A stretch of 64,000 nucleotides of DNA from Alkalihalobacillus deserti. Its GTDB lineage: Bacteria; Bacillota; Bacilli; Bacillales; Bacillaceae_D. Below, one piece after another: positions 40,371 to 48,013 of this stretch. The stretch is taken from contig NZ_JAJAFR010000005.1 of assembly GCF_020734105.1 (NCBI RefSeq), positions 186,001 through 250,000 on the forward strand. Reading direction: 5' to 3'. Each line of letters starts with the position of its first letter. The first letter of the stretch is position 1. Below the pieces are notes generated by a model. That model made no database searches, was not told where the DNA came from, and saw only the letters and a program-made list of their open reading frames with translations. The translations under genes were made by a program, and so were the position numbers.

Positions 40371-41096
40371 ATGGCAAGAGGACAAGTGAAAAAGTACACA
40401 CATTTAGAAGAAGAGTGGATTCAACTTTACAATATAAAGCACTTAAATTTTACTGAAATAGCAAAGAAATATAATGTTCAAGTGGAGACGGTGTCAAGAT
40501 ACATCAAAGATCGTGTCAGGAAAAGAACAAAATCTCCTTTTAAGAGCGAGGTTGAAAAGTGGGTTTCCTTTTATCAAAAGGGGAAAAGTTTCGCCGAAAT
40601 AGCAAGGGAATGTAATGTTAGCGAAACAGCTGTGAAAACAAACATTTATAAGGAAATGAATCCAATAATAGAAGACTTAAAATGGACGTGGATTGCTTTA
40701 TATAGAAAAGGAGTATCATTAAAAAGCATAGGAGACACCTACCATTTTCACCAAAAAATTATACATAATACCATCAAAGATGAAATTAATATTCCTAATG
40801 CCAATAACCGAAATGTTTACCAACACTTAATTGACGAGTGGGCCAAACTTTATACCGATGGACTCTCATTCGAAGTGATTGCTAAAAAGTATCACGTTAG
40901 CGCTGATACGGTTTACAGAAATACAAGAGATAAAGTGGACATCCGCTGTAAGAAAACTAAGAGTAAAGCAATAAAAGAACTAATCCCAGTATGGAGAAAT
41001 CTTTACTATCAAAAAGGATACACACTGCAAGAGATTGGGGAGAAATACAACATATCAACTTCAACGGTGTATAGACATGTGCGAAATCACAAATAG
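40371..41096 (+). CDS. Protein of five tandem helix-turn-helix units
   Basis: 241 basic residues built only of HTH repeats of about 34-40 residues, at roughly 14-47, 62-95, 105-138, 156-188 and 206-240. Each has the pattern W-x2-(L/F)-Y-x2-(G/K)-x-(S/T)-x3-I-(A/G)-x2-Y/C-x-V/I followed by a recognition helix (FTEIAKKYNVQVETVSRYIK; LQEIGEKYNISTSTVYRHVR). Unit 3 has a divergent recognition helix. An in-frame TAA just before the ATG fixes the start, but no ribosome site is within reach; GGAGG lies 50 bases upstream. Placed after a c-di-GMP riboswitch downstream of motAB. Presumably DNA-binding; target unknown. Confidence 0.85.
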   Translation: MARGQVKKYTHLEEEWIQLYNIKHLNFTEIAKKYNVQVETVSRYIKDRVRKRTKSPFKSEVEKWVSFYQKGKSFAEIARECNVSETAVKTNIYKEMNPIIEDLKWTWIALYRKGVSLKSIGDTYHFHQKIIHNTIKDEINIPNANNRNVYQHLIDEWAKLYTDGLSFEVIAKKYHVSADTVYRNTRDKVDIRCKKTKSKAIKELIPVWRNLYYQKGYTLQEIGEKYNISTSTVYRHVRNHK

Positions 41097-41136
41097 AGAG
41101 GGATAACTATTTTCACATTGCTATTTTTAAAGAATG

Positions 41137-41171
41137 AACGCAGGGTCGAAGTATAAGTGGACCCTGCGTTT
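41137..41171 (+). terminator. Terminator after the five-HTH gene
   Basis: AACGCAGGGTC (41137-41147) pairs perfectly with GACCCTGCGTT (41160-41170), followed by TTGTTTTTTT. Confidence 0.88.
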
Positions 41172-41275
41172 TGTTTTTTTTATCGCTTCCAATCTTGAAT
41201 AAAACACAACCAAAAGCCGAAAAGATGCTAAAATGATAGATACAAAAGAGATTACAAGAAACAGGAGATGACAAA

Positions 41276-41671
41276 ATGATGGAGCAACTTAGTTTGTTTG
41301 GAGATCTAGAGCCAGACAAAAAAGAAATCGAAGAACCGAACAAAGCACCTGTAACGGAAAGCAACATTCCGAAGATCGCGTCATCACTCGCTTCGCATTA
41401 CGAATCGATACTCAATTGGATTAAGGATGGATACACGGTCAAACAAATGTGTGAGCATCTCATTAAACATAAAGGCCTTTCAAGTGAAACCTACAGCCAA
41501 GGAACCCCCAAGATCTACCCTAAGCTGATGATCTACTTAACCCATCTTCAAAAGGATCAATTAGTCAAACTAACTAAAGTCGATCCCGTTGGCCACGGTG
41601 ATTTCGTTGACTATAATGAACAATACGTCGGGCGAAAGTGTGATGCGATATTTATGTTGGTTGAAGAATAG
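41276..41671 (+). CDS. Hypothetical protein, 131 residues
   Basis: Starts at ATG after AGGAGATGAC; begins MMEQLSLFGDLEPDKKEIEE. A conserved-looking helical part, SHYESILNWIKDGYTVKQMC and HLIKHKGLSSETY, follows. The opening SLFG resembles beta-clamp-binding peptides of DNA-replication proteins, but that is only a motif resemblance. No family recognised. Monocistronic, followed by a 21-bp tandem repeat. Confidence 0.65.
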   Translation: MMEQLSLFGDLEPDKKEIEEPNKAPVTESNIPKIASSLASHYESILNWIKDGYTVKQMCEHLIKHKGLSSETYSQGTPKIYPKLMIYLTHLQKDQLVKLTKVDPVGHGDFVDYNEQYVGRKCDAIFMLVEE

Positions 41672-41868
41672 TTGCCGGAAAGAGAGCTGAAGTTGCTGGA
41701 AAGAGAGCTGAAGTTGCCGAAAAGCGAGTCGAAGTTGCCGGAAAGCGAGCGAGTTGCCGGAAAGTGAGCTGAAGTTGCCGGAAAGCGACCTGAAGTTGCC
41801 GGAAAGGGAGCCGAAGTTGCCGGAAAGCGACCTGAAGTTGCCGGAAAGCCACCGGAAGTTACCGGATT
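41671..41868. repeat. 21-bp tandem repeat, about nine copies
   Basis: Unit GAAGTTGCCGGAAAGCGAGCT with point changes, starting at the stop codon of the preceding gene. One unit is short (…GCGAGC-GAGTTG…), breaking the frame, so it does not encode a repeat protein. It lies between convergent genes. Confidence 0.9.
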
Positions 41869-41894
41869 CCAACCTCCCTTACGTATTAAAAGGG

Positions 41895-41930
41895 AAAACT
41901 CCCATGGCTCAAGGTCATGGGAGTTTTTTT
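41895..41930. terminator. Terminator between convergent genes
   Basis: AAAACTCCCATG and CATGGGAGTTTT arms with a 9-base loop and a T run; usable in both directions. Confidence 0.85.
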
Positions 41931-43912
41931 CTAAGGAATTCAGGTACGTGTTCAGCACGGAGGATTTGAAAGTCAGGGTATGGATCGTGTTTATAGTAAA
42001 AACCAATTACATATTCACCTTGATTATGAGAGGAGGCTTGCTTAAGAACTTTCTCTAGCTCCTCTTGGTCATCTAGCTTAATAGCATCTGGCCTATCTGC
42101 AAAATTTGATTCTAATTGATTTTCATGGATGAACGTATACAATTCTTTATTTTCTGTGTTCTTAATCACATATGCATGGGTAATATCGGCGGCCGTGATT
42201 CGTGCTTGGGTTAGAAGATCCTTTTCGGCTAACCAATCTTCAATATAAGTATAGGATTTCTTCCAAGAGACATGAAGCACTTTATTATCGGGCCACTCAT
42301 ATGCAATCTCCGACCACCAGTACCTTTGATCAAAGTGCTCCTCGATTGTCTCATCCGTTACATCGACTTGTAGCAATTGGTGAAATTCTTTGATGTCTTT
42401 CGGATCGGTTAAGGTCACTTGATTACCAGTATGAGAGGCATTGATTGTAATTCGGTAAAGGCTAGTTAGATCTTCATTTTCAATCTTCAAGATCGGATTT
42501 TGATTTAGCTTGTATTCTTCTGATTCGATTATGTCTCTATAGAGCTTCTGATAGGTTTTAATCGGAATATAATACTGTCTAATTAATTGATTTCCATTTT
42601 TTAACTGATAACGAAAAGCAACAGAATGCTCGTGATCTGACCTTTTTTCAAGTTGATCTTTCTCTATAATGATTTGTGCGTGTAAACTGGTGATTTTTTC
42701 AATTAATTCCTTTTGCTCATAATAATAGCTTCGCTCGATGTACTCTTTGGGCCGATTATGATAAGCGGCTTCCTGGTCGCTGAATTGATAGAGAGAGTCA
42801 CCAAAGTAGATCCCTTGTACTTCCTCAACATTTGGCAGTTTTCTTTCATATCCAAACATATCAATTTGAAAGGTTAGACCCAAGATGACAACAACGACCA
42901 CATAAACAAGATAGCCTTTCCATTTAGAAAAAACTCTCCATGTTTTCTCTAAGATCATCATAGAGAGAACATAGCCTAGAATCGAGGCTGCCACATAACC
43001 AAATAAAATCCAACCACTGCCACCTTCTAAGCTTCCGAAGTAGAGGCCCCCAATTAACATGGTACAGAACGTCACACCGTATTTAAAAATAGGGCGGAAT
43101 GCTTCAAATGCGATGGCTTGTGTTGCTGTTTCGGCCTGTCTTTTTTTGTAAGCAATCAATGAGCAAACATAAAAGCCAATACTCAATAACAAATAAATAA
43201 ACACTTCACTTGCTGTCAATGGGATCCGTTCTAATTGGCTAAGCCGTATAAATGGAATAATCGTTTCCAACTGTTGGGTTAAATAATAATTAGAAGTAAA
43301 ACCAAATAAATAAAATTCTAAATTAGAAACGAAAAGAACGGTCACTCCAACAGGAAAAACAAAGAGAATATAGGTAAGCGCTCCTTGTAAAACCGACATC
43401 CCTGTGAACATCCCGACAAACACCCCTGTTAAAAACACAAAGACATTGAAGAGGGTAGTAACGCCAATCCACTTTAAGATAGACGGAACTGATAATAATT
43501 CATCATATGGTAAGAACTGACCTAATCCTAGTAAAATAGCAGCGACAACCAAAACGGGCAAAATTAATACCAGCAAACCAAATAAAATATGTTGGTTAAA
43601 TAATTGCTCTCTTTTAATTGGTAAGCTGTGTGTGAAATCACTAGAAAGTTTAACTTGTATATAGCGAAATAAGAAAATAGCTAATAAAACAGGAAAGATA
43701 AACGTTAAGAAAACCTGAAAATCACTAGTAAGCTCGATTAAATGTTTAGGGATTTGGTAGTGACGATAATGATCCTCGTTTGTATAAGAAATGAGAAGTT
43801 GCAACGGTAAAGCAAAAAGTAGACATAGAAAATAGCCTAAACCAACCCACCCGACATTACGGATGTCTTGTATAAAGATCCCTCGGTTAAACAATGATGT
43901 TTTCAATCTCAT
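41915..43912 (-). CDS. ABC transporter permease (large, ABC-2 type)
   Basis: 665 residues from the ATG 9 bases after GAGGG; an ATG three codons earlier overlaps the ribosome site. The N-terminal 350 residues hold nine or ten membrane helices (ALPLQLLISY, FLTFIFPVLLAIFLFRYIQV, FVGMFTGMSVLQGALTYILF). The C-terminal 300 residues are a soluble, probably external domain. Permeases of the YtrC/D type are half this size, so the extra domain is notable. Its start overlaps the ATPase gene end by 26 bases. It probably exports an antimicrobial peptide or works in wall stress, by analogy with Ytr. Confidence 0.82.
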   Translation of the reverse strand: MRLKTSLFNRGIFIQDIRNVGWVGLGYFLCLLFALPLQLLISYTNEDHYRHYQIPKHLIELTSDFQVFLTFIFPVLLAIFLFRYIQVKLSSDFTHSLPIKREQLFNQHILFGLLVLILPVLVVAAILLGLGQFLPYDELLSVPSILKWIGVTTLFNVFVFLTGVFVGMFTGMSVLQGALTYILFVFPVGVTVLFVSNLEFYLFGFTSNYYLTQQLETIIPFIRLSQLERIPLTASEVFIYLLLSIGFYVCSLIAYKKRQAETATQAIAFEAFRPIFKYGVTFCTMLIGGLYFGSLEGGSGWILFGYVAASILGYVLSMMILEKTWRVFSKWKGYLVYVVVVVILGLTFQIDMFGYERKLPNVEEVQGIYFGDSLYQFSDQEAAYHNRPKEYIERSYYYEQKELIEKITSLHAQIIIEKDQLEKRSDHEHSVAFRYQLKNGNQLIRQYYIPIKTYQKLYRDIIESEEYKLNQNPILKIENEDLTSLYRITINASHTGNQVTLTDPKDIKEFHQLLQVDVTDETIEEHFDQRYWWSEIAYEWPDNKVLHVSWKKSYTYIEDWLAEKDLLTQARITAADITHAYVIKNTENKELYTFIHENQLESNFADRPDAIKLDDQEELEKVLKQASSHNQGEYVIGFYYKHDPYPDFQILRAEHVPEFLRKKLP

Positions 43913-44786
43913 AGCCAACATCCCTCATTTCATAGATAAATATTTCTTCTAAGGTTAACGGAAGTAAATCAAAGACTGCCGGATGACGCGCTTGCACATG
44001 AGTAGAAATCTTACTTTCTTTCCCACGAACGATATAGAGAAGAACACTGCCACGCTCCTCTTTGTAAAGAACAGAAAAATCGTTCAAAAAGTCAGCTGGT
44101 ATATCTTGTTTAAAAGCGACTTGGATTTTATGGACATCTGATTTCAAGTCATCCAAATCCTTTTCAATGATGATTTTCCCACCATGCATAATGCCAACAT
44201 TGTCACAAAGATCTTCGACTTCTCGTAGATTATGAGACGAAATCAAAATCGTCATTTCCCGTTCTGCAACATCCTGTATGAGAAGATTTTTTATTTTTTG
44301 CCTCATCACCGCATCTAAGCCGTCTAGTGGTTCATCTAAAATAAGAATCTCTGGCATCGTTGATAGCGTTAGCCAAAAAGCGACTTGACGTTGCATTCCT
44401 TTAGAAAGGCGATGGATCTTTTTCGTTACATCAATTTTAAACACTTGCTGTAACTTGTTAAAACGGGTTTCGTTCCAAAAAGGATACACCGACTGATAAA
44501 AGTGAGCCGCTTGTTGAATTGTCGTGTTAGGGTAAAAATACAATGAATCAGCAAGAAAAATCATTCTTTGTTTGATTTTTACATTTTCAAATACAGATTC
44601 GTCATTGATGAGAATTTCCCCTGAACGTGGCTTGTAAATCCCAGCGAGCATCTTTAAAAAAGTTGTTTTCCCAGCGCCATTTGAACCAAGAAGACCATAG
44701 ATAGACCCCTTCCTTATATGAACCGATACCCCATCAACCGCCTCAATACCCTCAAATCCTTTTTGGAGATTTATCACGTTAATCAT
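43887..44786 (-). CDS. ABC transporter ATP-binding protein (YtrB-like)
   Basis: 299 residues from the ATG after AAAGGGGGGAATCAAG. Walker A GLLGSNGAGKTTFLKML, signature RLSKGMQRQVAFWL (the usual LSGGQ is LSKGM, as in YtrB-type exporters), Walker B EILILDEPLDGLD, switch His in ILISSHNLREVEDL. The C-terminal extension is of the drug/antibiotic-exporter type. Overlaps the GntR gene by 8 bases and the permease gene by 26, so the three are translationally coupled. Confidence 0.92.
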   Translation of the reverse strand: MINVINLQKGFEGIEAVDGVSVHIRKGSIYGLLGSNGAGKTTFLKMLAGIYKPRSGEILINDESVFENVKIKQRMIFLADSLYFYPNTTIQQAAHFYQSVYPFWNETRFNKLQQVFKIDVTKKIHRLSKGMQRQVAFWLTLSTMPEILILDEPLDGLDAVMRQKIKNLLIQDVAEREMTILISSHNLREVEDLCDNVGIMHGGKIIIEKDLDDLKSDVHKIQVAFKQDIPADFLNDFSVLYKEERGSVLLYIVRGKESKISTHVQARHPAVFDLLPLTLEEIFIYEMRDVGYEIENIIV

Positions 44787-45168
44787 CTTGATTCCCCCCT
44801 TTTGTAGACTGCTCAGCAATTGTAATTAAAGAATGGATTTCCTCTTTATCAATCCCGAGGTAGAGCGCTTCAGATAGCAACTTAAGCAATTCCTGTTTCA
44901 ATTTCGTCACCTTCTCATTATTTGTTGTTATAGCTTGAGGGGCAACAAACTTCCCCTTGCCTGGAATCGAGTAAATATAGCCTTGGTTTTCTAACTCACG
45001 GTAAGCCTTTTGAATGGTATTAGGATTAACAGTTAATTCTTGGGCAAGTACTCTTACAGAAGGAAGTTGCTGATCGGGCTGATATACTTCATGGATAATC
45101 AATTCCTTCCATTTCTCAACTAACTGTTCGTAAATGGGCACTCTGCTTCTGATGTCTAGTTGAAACAT
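44779..45168 (-). CDS. GntR-family repressor, YtrA subfamily
   Basis: 129 residues: N-terminal winged helix RVPIYEQLVEKWKELIIHEV, LPSVRVLAQELTVNPNTIQK, AYRELENQGYIYSIPGKGKF, then a short helical dimerisation tail. This length and the lack of a large ligand domain define the YtrA subfamily, which represses its own ABC-exporter operon. A 13-bp-armed palindrome sits on its promoter. Confidence 0.92.
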   Translation of the reverse strand: MFQLDIRSRVPIYEQLVEKWKELIIHEVYQPDQQLPSVRVLAQELTVNPNTIQKAYRELENQGYIYSIPGKGKFVAPQAITTNNEKVTKLKQELLKLLSEALYLGIDKEEIHSLITIAEQSTKGGNQDD

Positions 45169-45211
45169 ATAGGCCTCCTTTCAAACTGACGGACAAATTG
45201 TATTACCTGTA

Positions 45212-45255
45212 CCACCTGTATTATTTACTATAATACAGGTGGAGTGTTATAGCAA
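45212..45255 (-). promoter_or_regulatory. Promoter and operator of the GntR-ABC operon
   Basis: CCACCTGTATTAT (45212-45224) and ATAATACAGGTGG (45230-45242) form a perfect palindrome with a 5-base centre. On the minus strand TTGCTA (45255-45250), a 17-base spacer and TATAGT (45232-45227) make a promoter whose -10 lies in the centre of the palindrome. A further half-site, TACAGGTAATACA, lies just downstream. Probable YtrA-type repressor site. Confidence 0.8.
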
Positions 45256-45501
45256 TAGGTAAATAACTAAAACTGGAAATTATTTTTCCAAGAAAAGAGA
45301 TCGTATCGTGAAACAGCTGATACTAGGCCAGAAATAGTCTGAAAGTGAGAAGAGTTGTTGGAATCTCAATGAACGTGGCCGAAATCCAAAACAAAAGAAA
45401 TCAATCCTAAGTTAACCCATTCTCTTATTGAGCGAAAAATACTAAAACGTACCATAATAACAGACAAAAACATACGAAAATGCAGTGTAACTATGAGCAC
45501 T

Positions 45502-45539
45502 AGAAAAAGAGTTTGGAATATATTCCAAACTCTTTTTCT
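45502..45539. terminator. Perfect 38-bp palindrome (bidirectional terminator)
   Basis: AGAAAAAGAGTTTGGAATA is followed directly by its own reverse complement, with no loop. A and T tracts at the ends suit a terminator on either strand; the GGDEF remnant on the minus strand ends 14 bases away. Confidence 0.75.
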
Positions 45540-45552
45540 TCAATTAAGCGAT

Positions 45553-45640
45553 TTATGTTTGGGATGCAAAAAGGGTGATTCGGTTCCTACCTTGTAGCTT
45601 AGATTGGTATAACCCTTTATCAGCTTCTACTATGAATGAC
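45553..45640 (-). pseudogene. GGDEF-domain C-terminal remnant
   Basis: The minus strand reads EADKGLYQSKLQGRNRITLF then ASQT and a stop, the last helix of a diguanylate cyclase domain (ADxALYxAKxxGRNR). Nothing recognisable of the rest remains upstream. The surrounding 700 bases hold no other gene. Confidence 0.7.
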
Positions 45641-45981
45641 AAGTAAGCTAGTGAAGATTAATAGCCCGCAAATCATAAAAATTACTCCACTCCATCCGCA
45701 GAGTTATTTCGAACCTATGTAATAGAAATGTTTTAGATTTTCGTTTTAATGAGCTAAGCTTAAGTAGTGATTTTAAAAACAATATCCAATAACCTATTTA
45801 ATTATCGGTTCACTTCGCTAGGGTAGTAATAGAAATTTGAGTAATTACCTAAGTTTCAAACGTGAATACCAGTGTATATAAAGAGGATGAAATCATTTCA
45901 ATTTCACCCTCTAAATATTCTGCTATTTTTGTCGGTTGCCCCTTTGCCCCTTTAAACGATTTTTGCTTTTTATAAACCACA

Positions 45982-46158
45982 TCATCCATTCTTCTTATGC
46001 TCAATACTTCGAACGTAAAGGAGCTGGTGGATGTTTTCTGGCAGTTTTAAGATCGAATGGTTAACCGTATCGAGCTTGCTCTCAATTCGGTGAAGCAGGT
46101 AGAGCGTGACGACAACGGGAAAACCAAATTCACTTAAAAACGGGAGCCACATGTCCAT
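45982..46158 (-). CDS. YvrJ-family small membrane protein
   Basis: 58 residues from the ATG after AAAGGAGG (MDMWLPFLSEFGFPVVVTLY, LLHRIESKLDTVNHSI). One membrane segment with the FGFPVVVTLYLLHRIE signature of the YvrJ family. Upstream in-frame Met codons lack a ribosome site. Third gene of a DUF1659-DUF2922-YvrJ set, a common trio in bacilli. Function unknown. Confidence 0.85.
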   Translation of the reverse strand: MDMWLPFLSEFGFPVVVTLYLLHRIESKLDTVNHSILKLPENIHQLLYVRSIEHKKNG

Positions 46159-46194
46159 GTCGGCGTTCCTCCTTTCAAAAAGAAGAAGGGTAGC

Positions 46195-46375
46195 AGAGGC
46201 CACTGAAGAAGGTATGATCACCTTTTTCAGTGGCCTTTAAGCAATGAGCAGAACCGTTACTTTGTCTTAAGCCTACTATGAGTAAGTTTTCTCATAGCAG
46301 GCGCGCAACGTTTGAGGCCATTGCTGCTTCCTCGAATCTACTAAAAGGGACTTTTTTAGTGACTTCGGGCAGCCC
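46195..46375 (-). repeat. Intergenic structured repeat, copy 6, inside the DUF2922-YvrJ spacer
   Basis: A hairpin (46198-46213 with 46220-46235) nearly identical to the one inserted in the murAA-spoIID terminator is joined to TTTAAGCAATGAGCAGAACC, then CTTAAGCCTACTATGAG/CTCATAGCAGGCGCGCAACG as the internal stem, then GAGGCCATTGCTGCTTCCTC. A second hairpin, CTAAAAGGGAC/TTTTTTAG, closes it. The only copy far from the atp-fabZ block. Confidence 0.75.
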
Positions 46376-46390
46376 TCCTCCTTCTAGTAA

Positions 46391-46606
46391 TTAGATTGTA
46401 ATCTCTTCGACAGTACGGTCGACGATACGTGCAGCTTTTTTAGCGATAATTTCACCGCCACTTGAGACAAAAGCATTTTCTGCGACAATGGAATCCATTG
46501 CAGCGCTGATCGCGACTGGATTTGCAGGGTAAACAGGGTTGTCGAGCGAGAGTGTGACATTTGCACCGATCTCGTTTTCAAAAATCAATTCAAGTCGTTT
46601 GCTCAT
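46391..46606 (-). CDS. DUF2922 family protein
   Basis: 71 residues, MSKRLELIFENEIGANVTLS then VAISAAMDSIVAENAFVSSG, the typical DUF2922 pattern. ATG after AGGAGG. Follows the DUF1659 gene by about 35 bases; both are small, soluble and of unknown function. Confidence 0.88.
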   Translation of the reverse strand: MSKRLELIFENEIGANVTLSLDNPVYPANPVAISAAMDSIVAENAFVSSGGEIIAKKAARIVDRTVEEITI

Positions 46607-46641
46607 AGGTGTTCCTCCTTTCTATAGTTGGTAGGACTAGA

Positions 46642-46845
46642 CTAAACAAGACTGTGAAGGTTAGTACGATCGGCTTTCATGAGCGTCCATTCTTGAAGAG
46701 GAGTTAACGCATTGACTACAGCCGTTAGCTGTTCGTCTGTTGCAGTTGGCTTGATGTTGTTAAAGCTCTTCGTTTTTTGAATGTCCTTCCCATCTTCATC
46801 CACTCCATTTGAAAAAAGTAAAACTAGGCGAGAATCGATTAGCAT
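46642..46845 (-). CDS. DUF1659 family protein
   Basis: 67 residues from the ATG after AAAGGAGGTGTTACC: LIDSRLVLLFSNGVDEDGKD, then KSFNNIKPTATDEQLTAVVN, the DUF1659 signature. First gene of the DUF1659-DUF2922-YvrJ set. Function unknown. Confidence 0.88.
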   Translation of the reverse strand: MLIDSRLVLLFSNGVDEDGKDIQKTKSFNNIKPTATDEQLTAVVNALTPLQEWTLMKADRTNLHSLV

Positions 46846-47093
46846 GGTAACACCTCCTTTCACTGTGTATATATAAGCGAAGGAGGAAAATGTCATAGTA
46901 GATTTAAAATATTTTTTAGATTCTTTGGGGATCTCTAGGTATTAAGCGCTAAAGAGGTGTGTGACATAAGTCGTTTTTTTGTAAAAAACCTTGTTATATT
47001 GCGGTATTTCCGCGAATTACATCGAATTTAAAATGAAATCATTGTATAATAGATTCGGTTTAAATAATAGATTCATATGGGGAGGATTACGAC

Positions 47094-47480
47094 ATGATGG
47101 AATGGACACTATCCATTTTGATTGGTATAGCCGTATTGTTATTGTTTTGGTCGATTATAAAAGCAAAGCAAGCAGCTCAAATAGAGAAATCAGAGATTGA
47201 ACAGTTTTCAATTACAATCATGGAAGAAATACAACAGTTAGAAAAGCAATTGCGTTACCTTGAGCTAGATCATGAAATTACCGCAAAAGAAGCAGGAATA
47301 AAAAAAGAGGTTTCTGAGCAACGTGCTAGACTACGAGAGGCGATTGACTTACATAGACGAGGCTACTCGTTTGAAGGAATTGCAGCTAAAACAAAGATAA
47401 CAGATTTTGAGGTCAAACTGATGCTTGCTCCTTACATCGAACCAACGAGTGAAAGGAGAAAAGCAGCCAATGACAGCTAA
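47094..47480 (+). CDS. Membrane-anchored coiled-coil protein with HTH-like end
   Basis: 128 residues after GGGGAGG. N-terminal membrane helix (WTLSILIGIAVLLLFWSII), a coiled coil at about 25-85, then LREAIDLHRRGYSFEGIAAK and TEVKLM-type helices that resemble the short HTH-like end of SwrB-type (DUF6115) proteins. TATAAT at 47045-47050 may be the -10. The next gene overlaps it by 11 bases. Function unknown. Confidence 0.7.
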   Translation: MMEWTLSILIGIAVLLLFWSIIKAKQAAQIEKSEIEQFSITIMEEIQQLEKQLRYLELDHEITAKEAGIKKEVSEQRARLREAIDLHRRGYSFEGIAAKTKITDFEVKLMLAPYIEPTSERRKAANDS

Positions 47481-47964
47481 TACGATGCAAAGCTTTGCTG
47501 GAGGACTACTGGTTGCGGCAAGTGTATGTGCGGCCGTTTATTTCTTTGGACCAAGTGAAGCGACTACAACACAAGCACAAGAAAAACCGACTATAGATGA
47601 GATGATTAGCTTATTAGGTGCTGACGGCTATGTCATTCATACAGAAGAACAATGGCAAGAACAGCTAGCTGCTTTTGAGGCGGAGACGGAAAGTGAAGAA
47701 AAACCAGAAGCTGAAGAAAAGGCGACTGAAGAAAAAACAGAAGTAAAAGAAGTCATTATTTACCGCACCCTATTAACCATCTCACCAGGAATGACAAGTA
47801 TAGATGTTGGGGAAGCTCTTGTACGAGCAGAGATTACCGATAGCGCGATGACGTTTTTTAAAGAGGTAGAGAAGCGCGGCTTAGCGAACGATTTACGACC
47901 AGGTACGTTTGAAGTGAATAGTGAAATGTCACTTGATGAAGTGATTTCAATTATTTTCAAATAA
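47470..47964 (+). CDS. MltG/YceG-like small membrane protein
   Basis: 164 residues from the ATG after GAAAGGAGAAA. Signal anchor (SFAGGLLVAASVCAAVYFFG), acidic linker rich in Glu, then a LysM-like sub-domain of the YceG/MltG family: LLTISPGMTSIDVGEALVRA and LANDLRPGTFEVNSEMSLDE. It lacks the catalytic transglycosylase domain of true MltG (about 350 residues). Translationally coupled to the preceding coiled-coil protein. Confidence 0.75.
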   Translation: MTANTMQSFAGGLLVAASVCAAVYFFGPSEATTTQAQEKPTIDEMISLLGADGYVIHTEEQWQEQLAAFEAETESEEKPEAEEKATEEKTEVKEVIIYRTLLTISPGMTSIDVGEALVRAEITDSAMTFFKEVEKRGLANDLRPGTFEVNSEMSLDEVISIIFK

Positions 47965-47974
47965 ATGTTGAATG

Positions 47975-48006
47975 AGAAGCCGACTTACAAATGAAGTCGG
48001 CTTCTT
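47975..48006. terminator. Bidirectional terminator between MltG-like gene and modB
   Basis: AGAAGCCGACTT (47975-47986) pairs with AAGTCGGCTTCT (47994-48005), 12 bp perfect, between convergent genes. Confidence 0.85.
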
Positions 48007-48013
48007 CATGTCG

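Noticed and set aside
41570..42006. Open frames across the 21-bp array on both strands (LPESELK- or FRQLQVA-type repeats)
   Set aside because: They arise from the repeat period being a multiple of three, have no ribosome sites and overlap the 3' ends of real genes.
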